From Sphingomonadaceae bacterium (GTDB lineage Bacteria; Pseudomonadota; Alphaproteobacteria; Sphingomonadales; Sphingomonadaceae), in NCBI GenBank assembly GCA_020446665.1, contig JAGREF010000003.1:1-20162 (forward strand): 20,162 nt of DNA. The letters run 5' to 3'. Positions 1 through 7,019 of this stretch are shown piece after piece (the first letter of the stretch is position 1; each line of letters begins with the position of its first letter). The notes beneath the pieces are model-generated. The model saw only the letters and a list, made by a program, of their open reading frames with translations, was not told the DNA's origin and searched no databases. The translations under genes were made by a program, and so were the position numbers.

Positions 1-354
1 GGGGTGGACGAGGTCTATCACCTCAAGGGCGGGATCCTCGCCTATCTCGAACAGGTCCCGGAAGAGGAAAGCCTGTGGGATGGCGACTGTTTCGTGTTCG
101 ACGAACGCGTCAGCGTGAAACACGCGCTGGAGCCGGGCGACTATGGCCTGTGCCGCGCCTGTCGGCGCCCGGTTTCGCCTGAAGACATGGCGTCACCTCT
201 GTTTGAAGAAGGTATCAGCTGCCCCGCCTGCCATGCAGAACGGACGGAGGAGCAGCGCGCGCGGTACAAGGAACGCCAGAAACAGGCAGAACTGGCAAAG
301 GCACGCGGCGAAAAACATGTCGGTTCGCGCCCGCGCATGGCCCATGATGACTGA
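1..354 (+). CDS. trhO: tRNA uridine(34) hydroxylase TrhO (YceA-type rhodanese family), C-terminal part
   Basis: The reading frame is open from the first base to TGA at 352–354, so this is a gene cut at its 5' end by the window. The visible 116 residues begin with [13 protein letters not shown] and [14 protein letters not shown], which match the end of the rhodanese domain and the following segment of the TrhO/YceA family. Two CxxC pairs follow (CRAC at about residues 50–53 and CPAC at 73–76 of the visible part), the cysteine-rich tail typical of the family and probably metal-binding. The tail ends in a charged, Lys/Arg-rich helix. The family uses prephenate-dependent oxygenation to make 5-hydroxyuridine at the wobble position of tRNAs in the cytoplasm. 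The catalytic rhodanese cysteine lies upstream of the window, so activity cannot be judged here. The next gene starts two bases after the stop. Confidence 0.88.
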   Translation, partial: GVDEVYHLKGGILAYLEQVPEEESLWDGDCFVFDERVSVKHALEPGDYGLCRACRRPVSPEDMASPLFEEGISCPACHAERTEEQRARYKERQKQAELAKARGEKHVGSRPRMAHDD

Positions 355-356
355 TC

Positions 357-962
357 TTGGCTGACCCGATCCTCTATTCTTTCCGCCGCTGCCCCTATGC
401 CATGCGGGCGCGGCTGGCGCTGCGGATCAGCGGAATAGAGGTCAACCATCGCGAAGTGGTGCTGCGCGACAAGCCCTTGGAGATGCTGGAAGTCTCGCCC
501 AAGGGGACAGTCCCGGTGCTGGTGCTGGACGATGGCCGCGTGCTGGAAGAAAGCATCGACATCATGCGCTGGGCGCTGGCTCAACATGACCCGGAACGCT
601 GGCTGCAACGGCAGGATGACGCGCTGCTGGCCGCCAATGACGGCCCGTTCAAGCACCATCTCGACCGCTACAAATATGCCACGCGCTATGAAGATGCCGA
701 CCCGGCAGAGCACCGAGCGGCGTGCTTCGAACTGCTGATGGTCTTGCAGGAGCGGCTGTCTGCCAGCGCCTTCCTTTGCGGCGAGCAGCGCGGCTTTGCC
801 GATGCCGCAATCTTCCCCTTTGTCCGCCAGTTTGCCCATGCAGACCGTGCCTGGTTCGACGCGCAGCCATGGCCTGATCTGCGCGCATGGCTGGAGGGCT
901 GGAAAGCGTCAGATCTGTTTGCCGCGGTGATGGTGAAGCACGTTAAATGGGTGGCGGGCTAG
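357..962 (+). CDS. Glutathione S-transferase family protein (TTG start)
   Basis: A 201-residue protein with a thioredoxin-like N-terminal domain. ILYSFRRCPYAMRAR (about residues 5–19) has the Cys12-Pro-Tyr pattern of glutaredoxin- or omega-like GSTs, and KGTVPVLVLDDG with LEESIDIM (about residues 49–70) gives the cis-Pro and the glutathione-binding E-S pair. The rest is the all-helical C-terminal GST domain. The predicted role is glutathione-dependent thiol transfer or peroxide/electrophile handling in the cytoplasm; the substrate is unknown. The start is inferred as TTG at 357: in this frame a stop lies at 348–350, no ATG precedes the β1 strand, and the next ATG falls inside the CPYAMR motif. 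There is no clear Shine-Dalgarno site. With only two bases between the trhO stop and this start, translational coupling is the likely mode of expression. CTG at 351 is a less likely alternative start. Confidence 0.83.
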   Translation: MADPILYSFRRCPYAMRARLALRISGIEVNHREVVLRDKPLEMLEVSPKGTVPVLVLDDGRVLEESIDIMRWALAQHDPERWLQRQDDALLAANDGPFKHHLDRYKYATRYEDADPAEHRAACFELLMVLQERLSASAFLCGEQRGFADAAIFPFVRQFAHADRAWFDAQPWPDLRAWLEGWKASDLFAAVMVKHVKWVAG

Positions 963-1114
963 CCCCCTCTTCTTCAGAGGAGGGGCAGCGAGACTTGGCG
1001 AACCGCAGGTGAGCTTAGTCGCAGCGGGGTGGTGCTATGCGCTGCTCCCCCCGGGCACGTTCGGGTTCGCCACCACCCCCAACCCCCTCCTCTAAAGAAG
1101 AGGGGGCTCATACC
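963..1114. repeat. Composite inverted-repeat element between convergent genes
   Basis: The 25-base arm at about 961–985 (AGCCCCCTCTTCTTCAGAGG plus AGGGG) matches the reverse complement of 1084–1108 with one mismatch. Inside these ends a second inverted pair occurs: GGGGTGGTG at 1025–1033 against CACCACCCC at 1070–1078. Each outer arm can also fold alone into a short GC-rich hairpin; at 1084–1105 about eight pairs close a five-base A-rich loop. The element fills the whole gap between two convergent genes and could end transcription from both sides, although there is no U tract. Terminal inverted repeats around a non-coding core of about 100 bp resemble a MITE or a dispersed intergenic repeat. 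No target-site duplication is obvious, and the left arm overlaps the GST stop codon. Confidence 0.65.
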
Positions 1115-2224
1115 CTATATCCCCACCGGCTCCGCACCATCCAGCCGGTGGGTGCAGCCCAGCGCTGCCGGGTCTTCGCCCGCGCTCAATTGCGCCACGG
1201 TGCGCCAGCCAATGGCGCGCAGCCGCGCGGCAGCCTGCTCGTCATGGCCGATCGGCAGATAGAGCATGTCGCGCGGTTCAGCCGCGCCGGGGGCATCAAC
1301 CAGCGGATCGAGATAGAGCGAAAAGCCGGTCGCCGGTTCTTCCGGCCCGCGGATCGAATAGGTACCGCCCCGCCCCAGCGCGCCGCGCACGCCTTCGGCA
1401 TAGACGGTAAAGCCGAACCAGCTCTGATATTCGAAACCGTGCCGTTCAGTGGGGTCGAGCGTCAGCCGGGCCCGCGACCCGACCCGCGCCGCAATCTGGC
1501 GCAGGCCTTCGATCCGGCTGGCCAGCACCCCGCCTGCATCGATAGCTGCCAGCCGTTCAACCGCCGTTGCAAAGGGCCCGGTGGCATAGAGCAGCGGCAG
1601 ATAGGCTTCCCCGCCCGCTTCTTTCAGGCCGCCCGCATCCTTCGCGTCCAGCTCGCGCCGGACGGCTTCGATCGCCTCTGCGTCGAGCGGAAGCGCCTGT
1701 GCCGCCAGCGTGTCCACCAGATCGGGCAAGGTAAAGTCGACTGAAATATTGCGACCACCGGCGGCTTCCGCGCTTTCGATAGCCAGCATGACGATTTCTG
1801 CGGCCGCTTCGACACTGTCGCTGCCAACCAGCTCGGCCCCGATCTGCAGACGCTGGCGCGCCGGGGAAAGCTGGTCTGCGCGGATCACGGCGACTTCACC
1901 GGCATAGCACAGGCGCAAGGGGCGCGGCGCATCGGCCATGCTGGTGGCGGCAATCCGCCCGACCTGTACAGTGATATCGCTGCGCAGGGCCAGCGTGCGC
2001 AGGCTGGAGGGATCGACAAAGCGGAACATGCGGCGCGGCTGCACCCCGTCCATCCGTGTCGCCATGCTCTTTTCAAATTCAATCAGCGGCGGACGCACAC
2101 GATCATAGCCATGCCCATCCATCGCATCGAGGGCCGCGCGCATCGCATGCGTGGCCGCCGCCGCTTCGCGCGGAAGACGATCAGCCAGCCCTTCGGGCAG
2201 CAAGTCGGCGGTGGGATCGGTCAT
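1115..2224 (-). CDS. hisZ: ATP phosphoribosyltransferase regulatory subunit HisZ
   Basis: A 369-residue paralogue of the histidyl-tRNA synthetase catalytic core that has no synthetase role. It opens with LLPEGLADRLP, and the class II synthetase-like motif 2 region contains LALRSDITVQVGRIA (about residues 78–92) followed by LRLCYAGEVAVIR. In the family, HisZ pairs with the short form of HisG to build the hetero-octameric enzyme of the first step of histidine synthesis and carries allosteric feedback. Its presence therefore implies a short-form HisG elsewhere in the genome. I chose the ATG at 2224 because AAGG lies nine bases upstream; an in-frame ATG at 2233 directly abuts that AAGG, leaving no spacing. 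It is the last gene of the serC–serA–hisZ direction, separated from serA by a large inverted repeat. The gene ends directly against the 963–1114 element. Confidence 0.9.
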   Translation of the reverse strand: MTDPTADLLPEGLADRLPREAAAATHAMRAALDAMDGHGYDRVRPPLIEFEKSMATRMDGVQPRRMFRFVDPSSLRTLALRSDITVQVGRIAATSMADAPRPLRLCYAGEVAVIRADQLSPARQRLQIGAELVGSDSVEAAAEIVMLAIESAEAAGGRNISVDFTLPDLVDTLAAQALPLDAEAIEAVRRELDAKDAGGLKEAGGEAYLPLLYATGPFATAVERLAAIDAGGVLASRIEGLRQIAARVGSRARLTLDPTERHGFEYQSWFGFTVYAEGVRGALGRGGTYSIRGPEEPATGFSLYLDPLVDAPGAAEPRDMLYLPIGHDEQAAARLRAIGWRTVAQLSAGEDPAALGCTHRLDGAEPVGI

Positions 2225-2240
2225 CGCAATCATCCTTATC

Positions 2241-2330
2241 CGTTCGCCCTGAGCCTGTCGAAGGGTCGCATTTTTCTTCTTGCGCTGCGCTAGAAGAAAA
2301 AGCGGTGCTTCGACAAGCTCAGCACGAACG
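2241..2330. repeat. 90-bp inverted repeat (dispersed palindrome) between serA and hisZ
   Basis: Outer arms CGTTCGCCCTGAGCCTGTCG (2241–2260, continuing AAGG) and the reverse complement of 2307–2330 agree at 20 of 24 positions. Inner arms TTTTTCTTCT (2271–2280) and AGAAGAAAAA (2292–2301) are perfectly complementary around an 11-base loop. The whole can fold as one long interrupted hairpin in the serA–hisZ transcript. The outer arm resembles a palindromic intergenic repeat I recognise as very common in sphingomonads and some other GC-rich bacteria; I know no mobile protein tied to it here. It may reduce read-through from serA to hisZ or stabilise the upstream mRNA. Confidence 0.75.
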
Positions 2331-2347
2331 GGATTTAGGCAAGGCGC

Positions 2348-3931
2348 TTAAAAAGCCAGCGCCTTGACCATCTTCACGCCCTGCAGCTTACTGGCCGCTT
2401 CGACGACATCCTGCGGGATTGCCTGATCGACGCTCAGCAGCAGCACGGCTTCGCCACCGGCATCGCGGCGACCAAGGTGGAAGGTGCCGATATTGATGCC
2501 ATTTTCGCCCAGCAGCGTACCAATGCGGCCGATAAAGCCCGGCGCATCTTCGTTCACGACATAGAGCATGTGGCCAGCCAGATCGGCTTCGATCCCGATC
2601 CCGAAGATCGAGACGAGACGCGGCTGATCCTTGCCGAACAGCGTGCCTGCCACGGAACGGTCACCCTGACTGGTGGCCACGGTGACGCGGATCAGCGTGT
2701 TATAGGCGCCTTCGCGTTCATGCCGGATAGAGCGCACATCCAGCCCGCGTTCCTTGGCCAGATGCGGAGCATTGACCATGTTCACGCTGTCGGAATAGCA
2801 GCTCATGAAACCGGCCAGCACAGCCGCTTCGATCGGTTTGCCATTCAGTTCAACAGCGGCGCCTTCACGCTCGATACTGATTTCCGTCAGATTGCCATGC
2901 GCCAGCTGCCCCACCAGCGAGCCGAGCTGTTCGGCCAGCGCCATATAGGGGCGCAACTTGGGGGCTTCTTCCGCGCTCAGGCTGGGCATGTTGAGCGCGT
3001 TGGTGACACCGCCATTGACGAGGTAATCGCTCAGCTGTTCCGCCACTTGCAGCGCAACATTGACCTGCGCTTCATTGGTGGATGCGCCCAGATGCGGGGT
3101 ACAGATGAAGTTCGGCGTGCCGAAAAGCGGGCTTTCCTTGGCCGGTTCGACAGCGAAAACGTCCAGCGCAGCGCCGGCAACATGGCCGGAATCGAGCGCG
3201 TCCTTCAACGCGGCTTCGTCGATCAGCCCGCCCCGCGCGCAATTGACGATGCGCACGCCGGGCTTGGTCTTGGCGAGATTTTCCTTGGATAGGATATTGC
3301 GCGTCTGATCCGTCAGCGGCGTATGCAGCGTGATGAAATCCGCCTTGGCCAGCAATGTGTCGAGATCGGCCTTCTCCACGCCCATTTCCACGGCACGGTC
3401 ATCGGTCAGGAAGGGATCGAAAGCGACCACTTTCATCTTCAGCCCCAATGCGCGGCTGGCAACGATGCTGCCGATATTGCCCGCGCCGATCAGGCCCAGC
3501 GTCTTGCCGGTCACTTCCACACCCATGAAACCGTTCTTCGGCCACAGGCCCTGCTGGGTCTGAGCATTGGCTTCCGGAATCTGCCGCGCCAGAGCAAAGA
3601 TCATAGCGATGGCATGTTCGGCGGTCGTGATCGAGTTGCCGAACGGCGTGTTCATCACCACCACGCCCTTGGACGAGGCATAGGGAATATCGACATTGTC
3701 GACCCCGATACCGGCGCGGCCAATGACCTTGAGATTGGTCGCCGCATCCAGCACGGCCTGCGTCACCTTGGTTGCCGAACGGATGGCAAGGCCATCATAT
3801 TCACCGATGCGGGCGATCAGTTGCTCGGGCGTTTCGCCGGTGATGACATCAACATCGCAGCCGCGCTCTTCAAAAATCTTCGCGGCATTGGGGTCCATCT
3901 TGTCGGAAATGAGGACTTTGGGCTTGGTCAT
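2348..3931 (-). CDS. serA: D-3-phosphoglycerate dehydrogenase SerA (long, ACT-containing form)
   Basis: A 527-residue NAD-dependent enzyme that oxidises 3-phosphoglycerate to 3-phosphohydroxypyruvate, the first step of serine synthesis in the cytoplasm. Visible features in order: the N-terminal substrate domain with GRAGIGVDNVD (71–81); the Rossmann loop GxGxxG (Gly149, Gly151, Gly154); the catalytic set Arg233 (in CARGG), Glu262 (in DVFAVEP) and His280 (in TPHLGAS); an intervening regulatory domain from about 320; and a C-terminal ACT domain (about 454–527). The length fits the long class found in alphaproteobacteria and mycobacteria. The start is ATG at 3931, because MTKPKVLISDKMD matches family starts and GAGAGAAG lies just upstream. 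An in-frame ATG at 3958 lies inside a repeat and has no such support. It follows serC by 96 bases that hold a REP-like pair. Confidence 0.96.
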   Translation of the reverse strand: MTKPKVLISDKMDPNAAKIFEERGCDVDVITGETPEQLIARIGEYDGLAIRSATKVTQAVLDAATNLKVIGRAGIGVDNVDIPYASSKGVVVMNTPFGNSITTAEHAIAMIFALARQIPEANAQTQQGLWPKNGFMGVEVTGKTLGLIGAGNIGSIVASRALGLKMKVVAFDPFLTDDRAVEMGVEKADLDTLLAKADFITLHTPLTDQTRNILSKENLAKTKPGVRIVNCARGGLIDEAALKDALDSGHVAGAALDVFAVEPAKESPLFGTPNFICTPHLGASTNEAQVNVALQVAEQLSDYLVNGGVTNALNMPSLSAEEAPKLRPYMALAEQLGSLVGQLAHGNLTEISIEREGAAVELNGKPIEAAVLAGFMSCYSDSVNMVNAPHLAKERGLDVRSIRHEREGAYNTLIRVTVATSQGDRSVAGTLFGKDQPRLVSIFGIGIEADLAGHMLYVVNEDAPGFIGRIGTLLGENGINIGTFHLGRRDAGGEAVLLLSVDQAIPQDVVEAASKLQGVKMVKALAF

Positions 3932-3942
3932 GATTCTTCTCT

Positions 3943-4023
3943 CGTCATCCCAGCGCAAGCTGGGATCGCTTTCAGTTAGATCGGAGTGTGCGGATAGCGA
4001 TCCCAGCTTTCGCTGGGACGACG
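3943..4023. repeat. REP-like inverted pair (copy 1) between serC and serA
   Basis: Arm CGTCATCCCAGCGCAAGCTG (3943–3962, continuing to 3970) and the reverse complement of 3996–4023 agree at 26 of 28 positions. Each arm is itself a hairpin, CCCAGC–four bases–GCTGGG, with loop GCAA in the left arm and GAAA in the right arm when each is read outside-in. Both are GNRA-type tetraloops. The same arm pair recurs at 19036–19114. Two palindromic units in opposite orientation around a short spacer is the BIME layout of REP elements. It lies in the serC–serA transcript and could tune relative mRNA stability. No RAYT transposase gene is in the window. Confidence 0.85.
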
Positions 4024-4027
4024 CAAT

Positions 4028-5182
4028 TCATCCGGCCTTGAGTTCCTCATAGGCCCATTCGATCCAGGGAATCAGGCGCTTGAGGTCTTCCTGCTCTACC
4101 GTGCCGCCACACCAGACGCGCAGCGACGGGGGAGCATCGCGATAGCCGTTGAAGTCATAGCCAACGTCCATCGATTCGAGCTTCTTGGCGACCTTGGCGG
4201 GCACGGCAGCCTGATCTTCTGCAGAAAGGCTGTCGAACCATTCGCCCTGGAAGCAGAAACACACGCCGGTATTGGTGCGCTTGGCCGGGTCAGAGACCAT
4301 GTTGCGCAGCCAGGGTGTCGCTTCGATCCAGTCGAGCAGGATCTTGGCATTGGCATTGGCGCGTTCGAACATCGCCTTGCGCCCGCCCAGAGCCTGCGCC
4401 CATTCAAGCGCAGCGATGTAATCTTCTGTCGCCAGCATCGAAGGGGTGTTGATGGTCGCGCCTTCAAAGATCGAACGGTCGATCTTGCCGTTCTTCTTCA
4501 TGCGGAACAGTTTGGGCAGCGGCCATTCGGGATCGTAGCTTTCGATCCGCTCAACCGCCTTGGGGCTGAGGATCAGCATGCCGTGCTGGGCTTCGCTGCC
4601 CATCACCTTCTGCCAGCTATAGGTCGTGGCATCGAGCTTCGCCCAGTCCATTTCCATCGCGAAGACAGCGCTGGTGGCATCGTTGATGGTAATGCCCTTG
4701 CGGTCAGCGGCGAGCCAGTCCGTGTTGGGGATCTTCGCGCCCGACGTGGTGCCATTCCAGGTGAAAACAACATCATTGTCCTGCGGGATGGAAGCGAGAT
4801 CGGGAATTTCGCCGTAATCGGCGTCGAGGACAGTCAGGTCCTTCAGCTTGAGCTGCTTGACCGCGTCCTGAATCCAGACATTGCCGAAGCTTTCCCACGC
4901 GGCGACGGTTGCCGGGCCATGGCCGAGCATGTTCCACATCGCCGCTTCCAGCGCACCTGTATCCGAACCCGGCATGATGCCGACGAGGTAATCCTCTGGC
5001 ACACCCAGCATTTCCTTCGACAGGTCAATCGCGTATTTCAGACGCGCCTTGCCGACGCCGGAACGGTGCGACCGCCCGAGCGTGTCAGTCTTGAATTTGT
5101 CGAAGGACCAGCCCGGGAATTTTGCCGTGGGACCGGACGAAAAGAAAGGGCGCTCTGGCTTGAGCGTCGGCATAGTAGTCAT
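4028..5182 (-). CDS. serC: Phosphoserine aminotransferase SerC (alphaproteobacterial type)
   Basis: A 384-residue class V PLP aminotransferase that converts 3-phosphohydroxypyruvate and glutamate to phosphoserine and 2-oxoglutarate, the second step of serine synthesis; it may also serve PLP synthesis. Visible features are RPFFSSGPTAKFPGW near the N-terminus, GRSHRSGVGKARL (36–48), IMPGSDTGALEAAMWN (69–84), the cofactor-contact segment NGTTSGAKIPN (143–153) and the predicted Schiff-base Lys192 in SWQKVMGSEAQHG. I chose ATG at 5182 because AAGGAG precedes it by seven bases. The frame stays open upstream to about 5317, but that part runs through the leader and has no family similarity I recognise. 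It is the first gene of the serC–serA–hisZ group, with a structured leader in front and a REP-like pair behind. Confidence 0.95.
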   Translation of the reverse strand: MTTMPTLKPERPFFSSGPTAKFPGWSFDKFKTDTLGRSHRSGVGKARLKYAIDLSKEMLGVPEDYLVGIMPGSDTGALEAAMWNMLGHGPATVAAWESFGNVWIQDAVKQLKLKDLTVLDADYGEIPDLASIPQDNDVVFTWNGTTSGAKIPNTDWLAADRKGITINDATSAVFAMEMDWAKLDATTYSWQKVMGSEAQHGMLILSPKAVERIESYDPEWPLPKLFRMKKNGKIDRSIFEGATINTPSMLATEDYIAALEWAQALGGRKAMFERANANAKILLDWIEATPWLRNMVSDPAKRTNTGVCFCFQGEWFDSLSAEDQAAVPAKVAKKLESMDVGYDFNGYRDAPPSLRVWCGGTVEQEDLKRLIPWIEWAYEELKAG

Positions 5183-5236
5183 GTATTCTCTCCTTGCAGA
5201 GAGCACGCGCGGCGTTGGGACCGCGTGGCCCGCAGC
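5183..5236 (-). promoter_or_regulatory. Structured 5' leader of serC (serC RNA motif candidate)
   Basis: On the minus strand two small hairpins precede the serC start. The first is GGGCC–ACGC–GGTCC (5231–5218). The second is CTCTC–TGCAAG–GAGAG (5203–5188), which takes in most of the AAGGAG ribosome-binding site, so folding would limit initiation. A conserved serC leader motif upstream of serC in Alphaproteobacteria has been described from comparative genomics, and the position and shape here agree with it. The ligand or signal is unknown to me. A −35-like TTGACT lies upstream on the same strand (5266–5261), but I cannot find a convincing −10 partner. The 103 bases from 5237 to 5339 hold no gene. 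Confidence 0.6.
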
Positions 5237-5339
5237 GGCCCCTAGAGATGTCGGGGTAGGAGTCAAGCTATTCCACTTGCAAGCCTGTGGGTCTTCCCCT
5301 CTCGCCAAACCGCCCATCTGCCCTTAAAGCGCTGCCACG

Positions 5340-6491
5340 ATGGAAACGTCCGATCTCCGCATTGCCCTGTTCAGTGGCAACTATAACTACACGCGCGATG
5401 GCGCGAACCAGGCGCTGAACCGGCTGGCGGAATATCTTCTGCGTCAGGGTGCGGCACTGCGTGTCTATGCGCCAGTTGTGGCGGAACCGGATTTCGAGCC
5501 CACCGGCGACCTTGTGAATATCCCCAATATGCGCATGCCGGTAAAGGGGCGCGGCGAATATCGCCTGCCGCTGGGGATGAACGAGGTAGTGCGCGCGGAT
5601 CTGGAACGATTCGCGCCCAACATGATGCATTTTTCCTCGCCCGATCCCACAGCGCACAAGGCGCTGAAATGGGCGCGCGCGCGCGATATTCCGGTGCTGG
5701 CATCAGTGCATACGCGCTTCGAGACCTATCCGCGCTATTATGGCCTTGCCTTCCTCGAACCCACTATCGAAGGCATATTGCGCCGCTTCTACAATCGCTG
5801 CGATGCGCTGGTCGCACCCAGCGAGAGCCAGATCGAGGAATTGCTGGCACAGGGGATGCACAAGGATATCGGCCTGTGGTCTCGCGGGGTGGATCGCACC
5901 GTGTTCCATTCCGGCGCGCGCGACATGACATGGCGCCGCGAACTGGGGCTGGCGGATGATGATGTTGCGATCACCTTCCTCGGACGGCTGGTAATGGAAA
6001 AGGGGCTGGACGTCTTTGCTGACGCGATTACCGAATTGCGCCAGCGCGGCGTGAAGCACAAAGTGCTGGTGATTGGTGATGGCCCTGCCCGTGGCTGGTT
6101 CGAAGAGCATCTTGAAGACGCGGTCTTTGCCGGGTTCCAGACCGGGGCAGATCTTGGCCGGGCACTGGCCAGCGGCGACATTTTCCTCAACCCCTCCATC
6201 ACGGAGACTTTCGGCAATGTCACGCTGGAAGCGATGGCCTGTGGCTTGCCGGTAGTGGCCGCCAGCGCAACGGGGGCATCGAGCCTCGTCGATCACGGCG
6301 TAACAGGTCAGCTGATCAAGCCGGCCGACAGCGGGTTGTTTGCCGATGCACTGGCCCCTTATTGCACTGACCCTGCCCTGCGCGCCGCGCATGGCGCAGC
6401 TGGCGAGGCGCGCAGTCGCGATTATTCATGGGATGCCATTAACCAGGCGGTGGTCGACACCTATCTCCGCCTGGCCAATGCCAAAGGCTGA
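5340..6491 (+). CDS. GT4-family glycosyltransferase (MgtA-like, probable α-mannosyltransferase type)
   Basis: A 383-residue GT-B enzyme. The N-terminal donor-independent half starts LRIALFSGNYNYTRDGANQA, with a glycine-poor loop and HTRFETYPRYYG (about 124–135), as in lipid or GDP-mannose-dependent mannosyltransferases of the MgtA/PimB branch. The C-terminal nucleotide-sugar domain shows FLGRLVMEKGLDVF (213–226), VIGDGPARGWFE (244–255) and the E-x7-E motif (Glu289 and Glu297, in TETFGNVTLEAMACGLP). It has no signal peptide or transmembrane helix, so it is a cytoplasmic or peripheral inner-membrane enzyme. Likely products are glycolipids or cell-surface polysaccharide; acceptor and sugar cannot be read from sequence. 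The start is ATG at 5340, directly followed by the family N-terminus, although no Shine-Dalgarno site is visible. It is divergent from serC and stands alone, meeting the next gene tail to tail with only three bases between the stops. Confidence 0.85.
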   Translation: METSDLRIALFSGNYNYTRDGANQALNRLAEYLLRQGAALRVYAPVVAEPDFEPTGDLVNIPNMRMPVKGRGEYRLPLGMNEVVRADLERFAPNMMHFSSPDPTAHKALKWARARDIPVLASVHTRFETYPRYYGLAFLEPTIEGILRRFYNRCDALVAPSESQIEELLAQGMHKDIGLWSRGVDRTVFHSGARDMTWRRELGLADDDVAITFLGRLVMEKGLDVFADAITELRQRGVKHKVLVIGDGPARGWFEEHLEDAVFAGFQTGADLGRALASGDIFLNPSITETFGNVTLEAMACGLPVVAASATGASSLVDHGVTGQLIKPADSGLFADALAPYCTDPALRAAHGAAGEARSRDYSWDAINQAVVDTYLRLANAKG

Positions 6492-6494
6492 ACC

Positions 6495-6935
6495 TCAGCG
6501 CAGGACGCCCTTCTTTTTCATCGACCAGCTGTAGATCAGCAGGAATGTCGCGATCGACCACAGCAAGTATGGGAACCATGCCGGTTGCGCTTCCGCCAAT
6601 ACCGCTGGCATCTCCACACCAGCTTCATAGGCAGTCGTTATTGCAATCCCCAGCAGCGAAACCGCGAACGCTGTCAACGCATGACGACTGCGCAGGAGCA
6701 GCAGGATCGAGCCGATAAAGGCACCCAATGTACCCAAAGCCCAGCCGCCATGTGCCCAGGCGGGAAAGGCATCGAGATAAGCGATGCCTTCTGGTGGATA
6801 TTGCATCATCTCGAACCATGCCTCGTTCCGCAGGCTCGAAAAGACGTAATCCGACGCGCCAATCGAATTCCATAACAGCGATACAATGCCGACCACCCAA
6901 AGGTGCCATGGCGTTTTGGTCACAGGATTGTTCAT
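6495..6935 (-). CDS. Small four-helix inner-membrane protein of unknown function
   Basis: A 146-residue protein with four predicted transmembrane helices at about 10–28, 58–81, 87–104 and 119–137, and a basic KKKGVLR tail that should lie in the cytoplasm. The N-terminal WHLWVVGIVSLLWNSIGASDY resembles a family of uncharacterised alphaproteobacterial membrane proteins that I recognise only by look; it has no assigned activity. The loop between helices 1 and 2 is acidic and aromatic (NEAWFEMMQYPPEG). I chose ATG at 6935 because GAGGG stands four bases upstream; a longer in-frame start at 6989 would add a basic stretch lying in the promoter region shared with rarA. It is divergent from rarA across 84 bases and convergent with the glycosyltransferase. 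Confidence 0.75.
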   Translation of the reverse strand: MNNPVTKTPWHLWVVGIVSLLWNSIGASDYVFSSLRNEAWFEMMQYPPEGIAYLDAFPAWAHGGWALGTLGAFIGSILLLLRSRHALTAFAVSLLGIAITTAYEAGVEMPAVLAEAQPAWFPYLLWSIATFLLIYSWSMKKKGVLR

Positions 6936-7019
6936 TTTCCCTCTCCCCCGAAAGAACGCGCATGATAACCGCGCAGGCGGCAATGGCAATTCCTGTCTGA
7001 ATGCCTAAGACTCGAGGCC

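Noticed and set aside
963..1114. Small plus-strand genes reading through the inverted-repeat element toward hisZ
   Set aside because: These frames are made of repeat sequence and antisense hisZ, with Pro/Arg-rich text and no ribosome-binding site.
2477..3292. A 271-codon plus-strand frame opposite serA
   Set aside because: Antisense to a clear SerA with all catalytic residues; no family match recognised.
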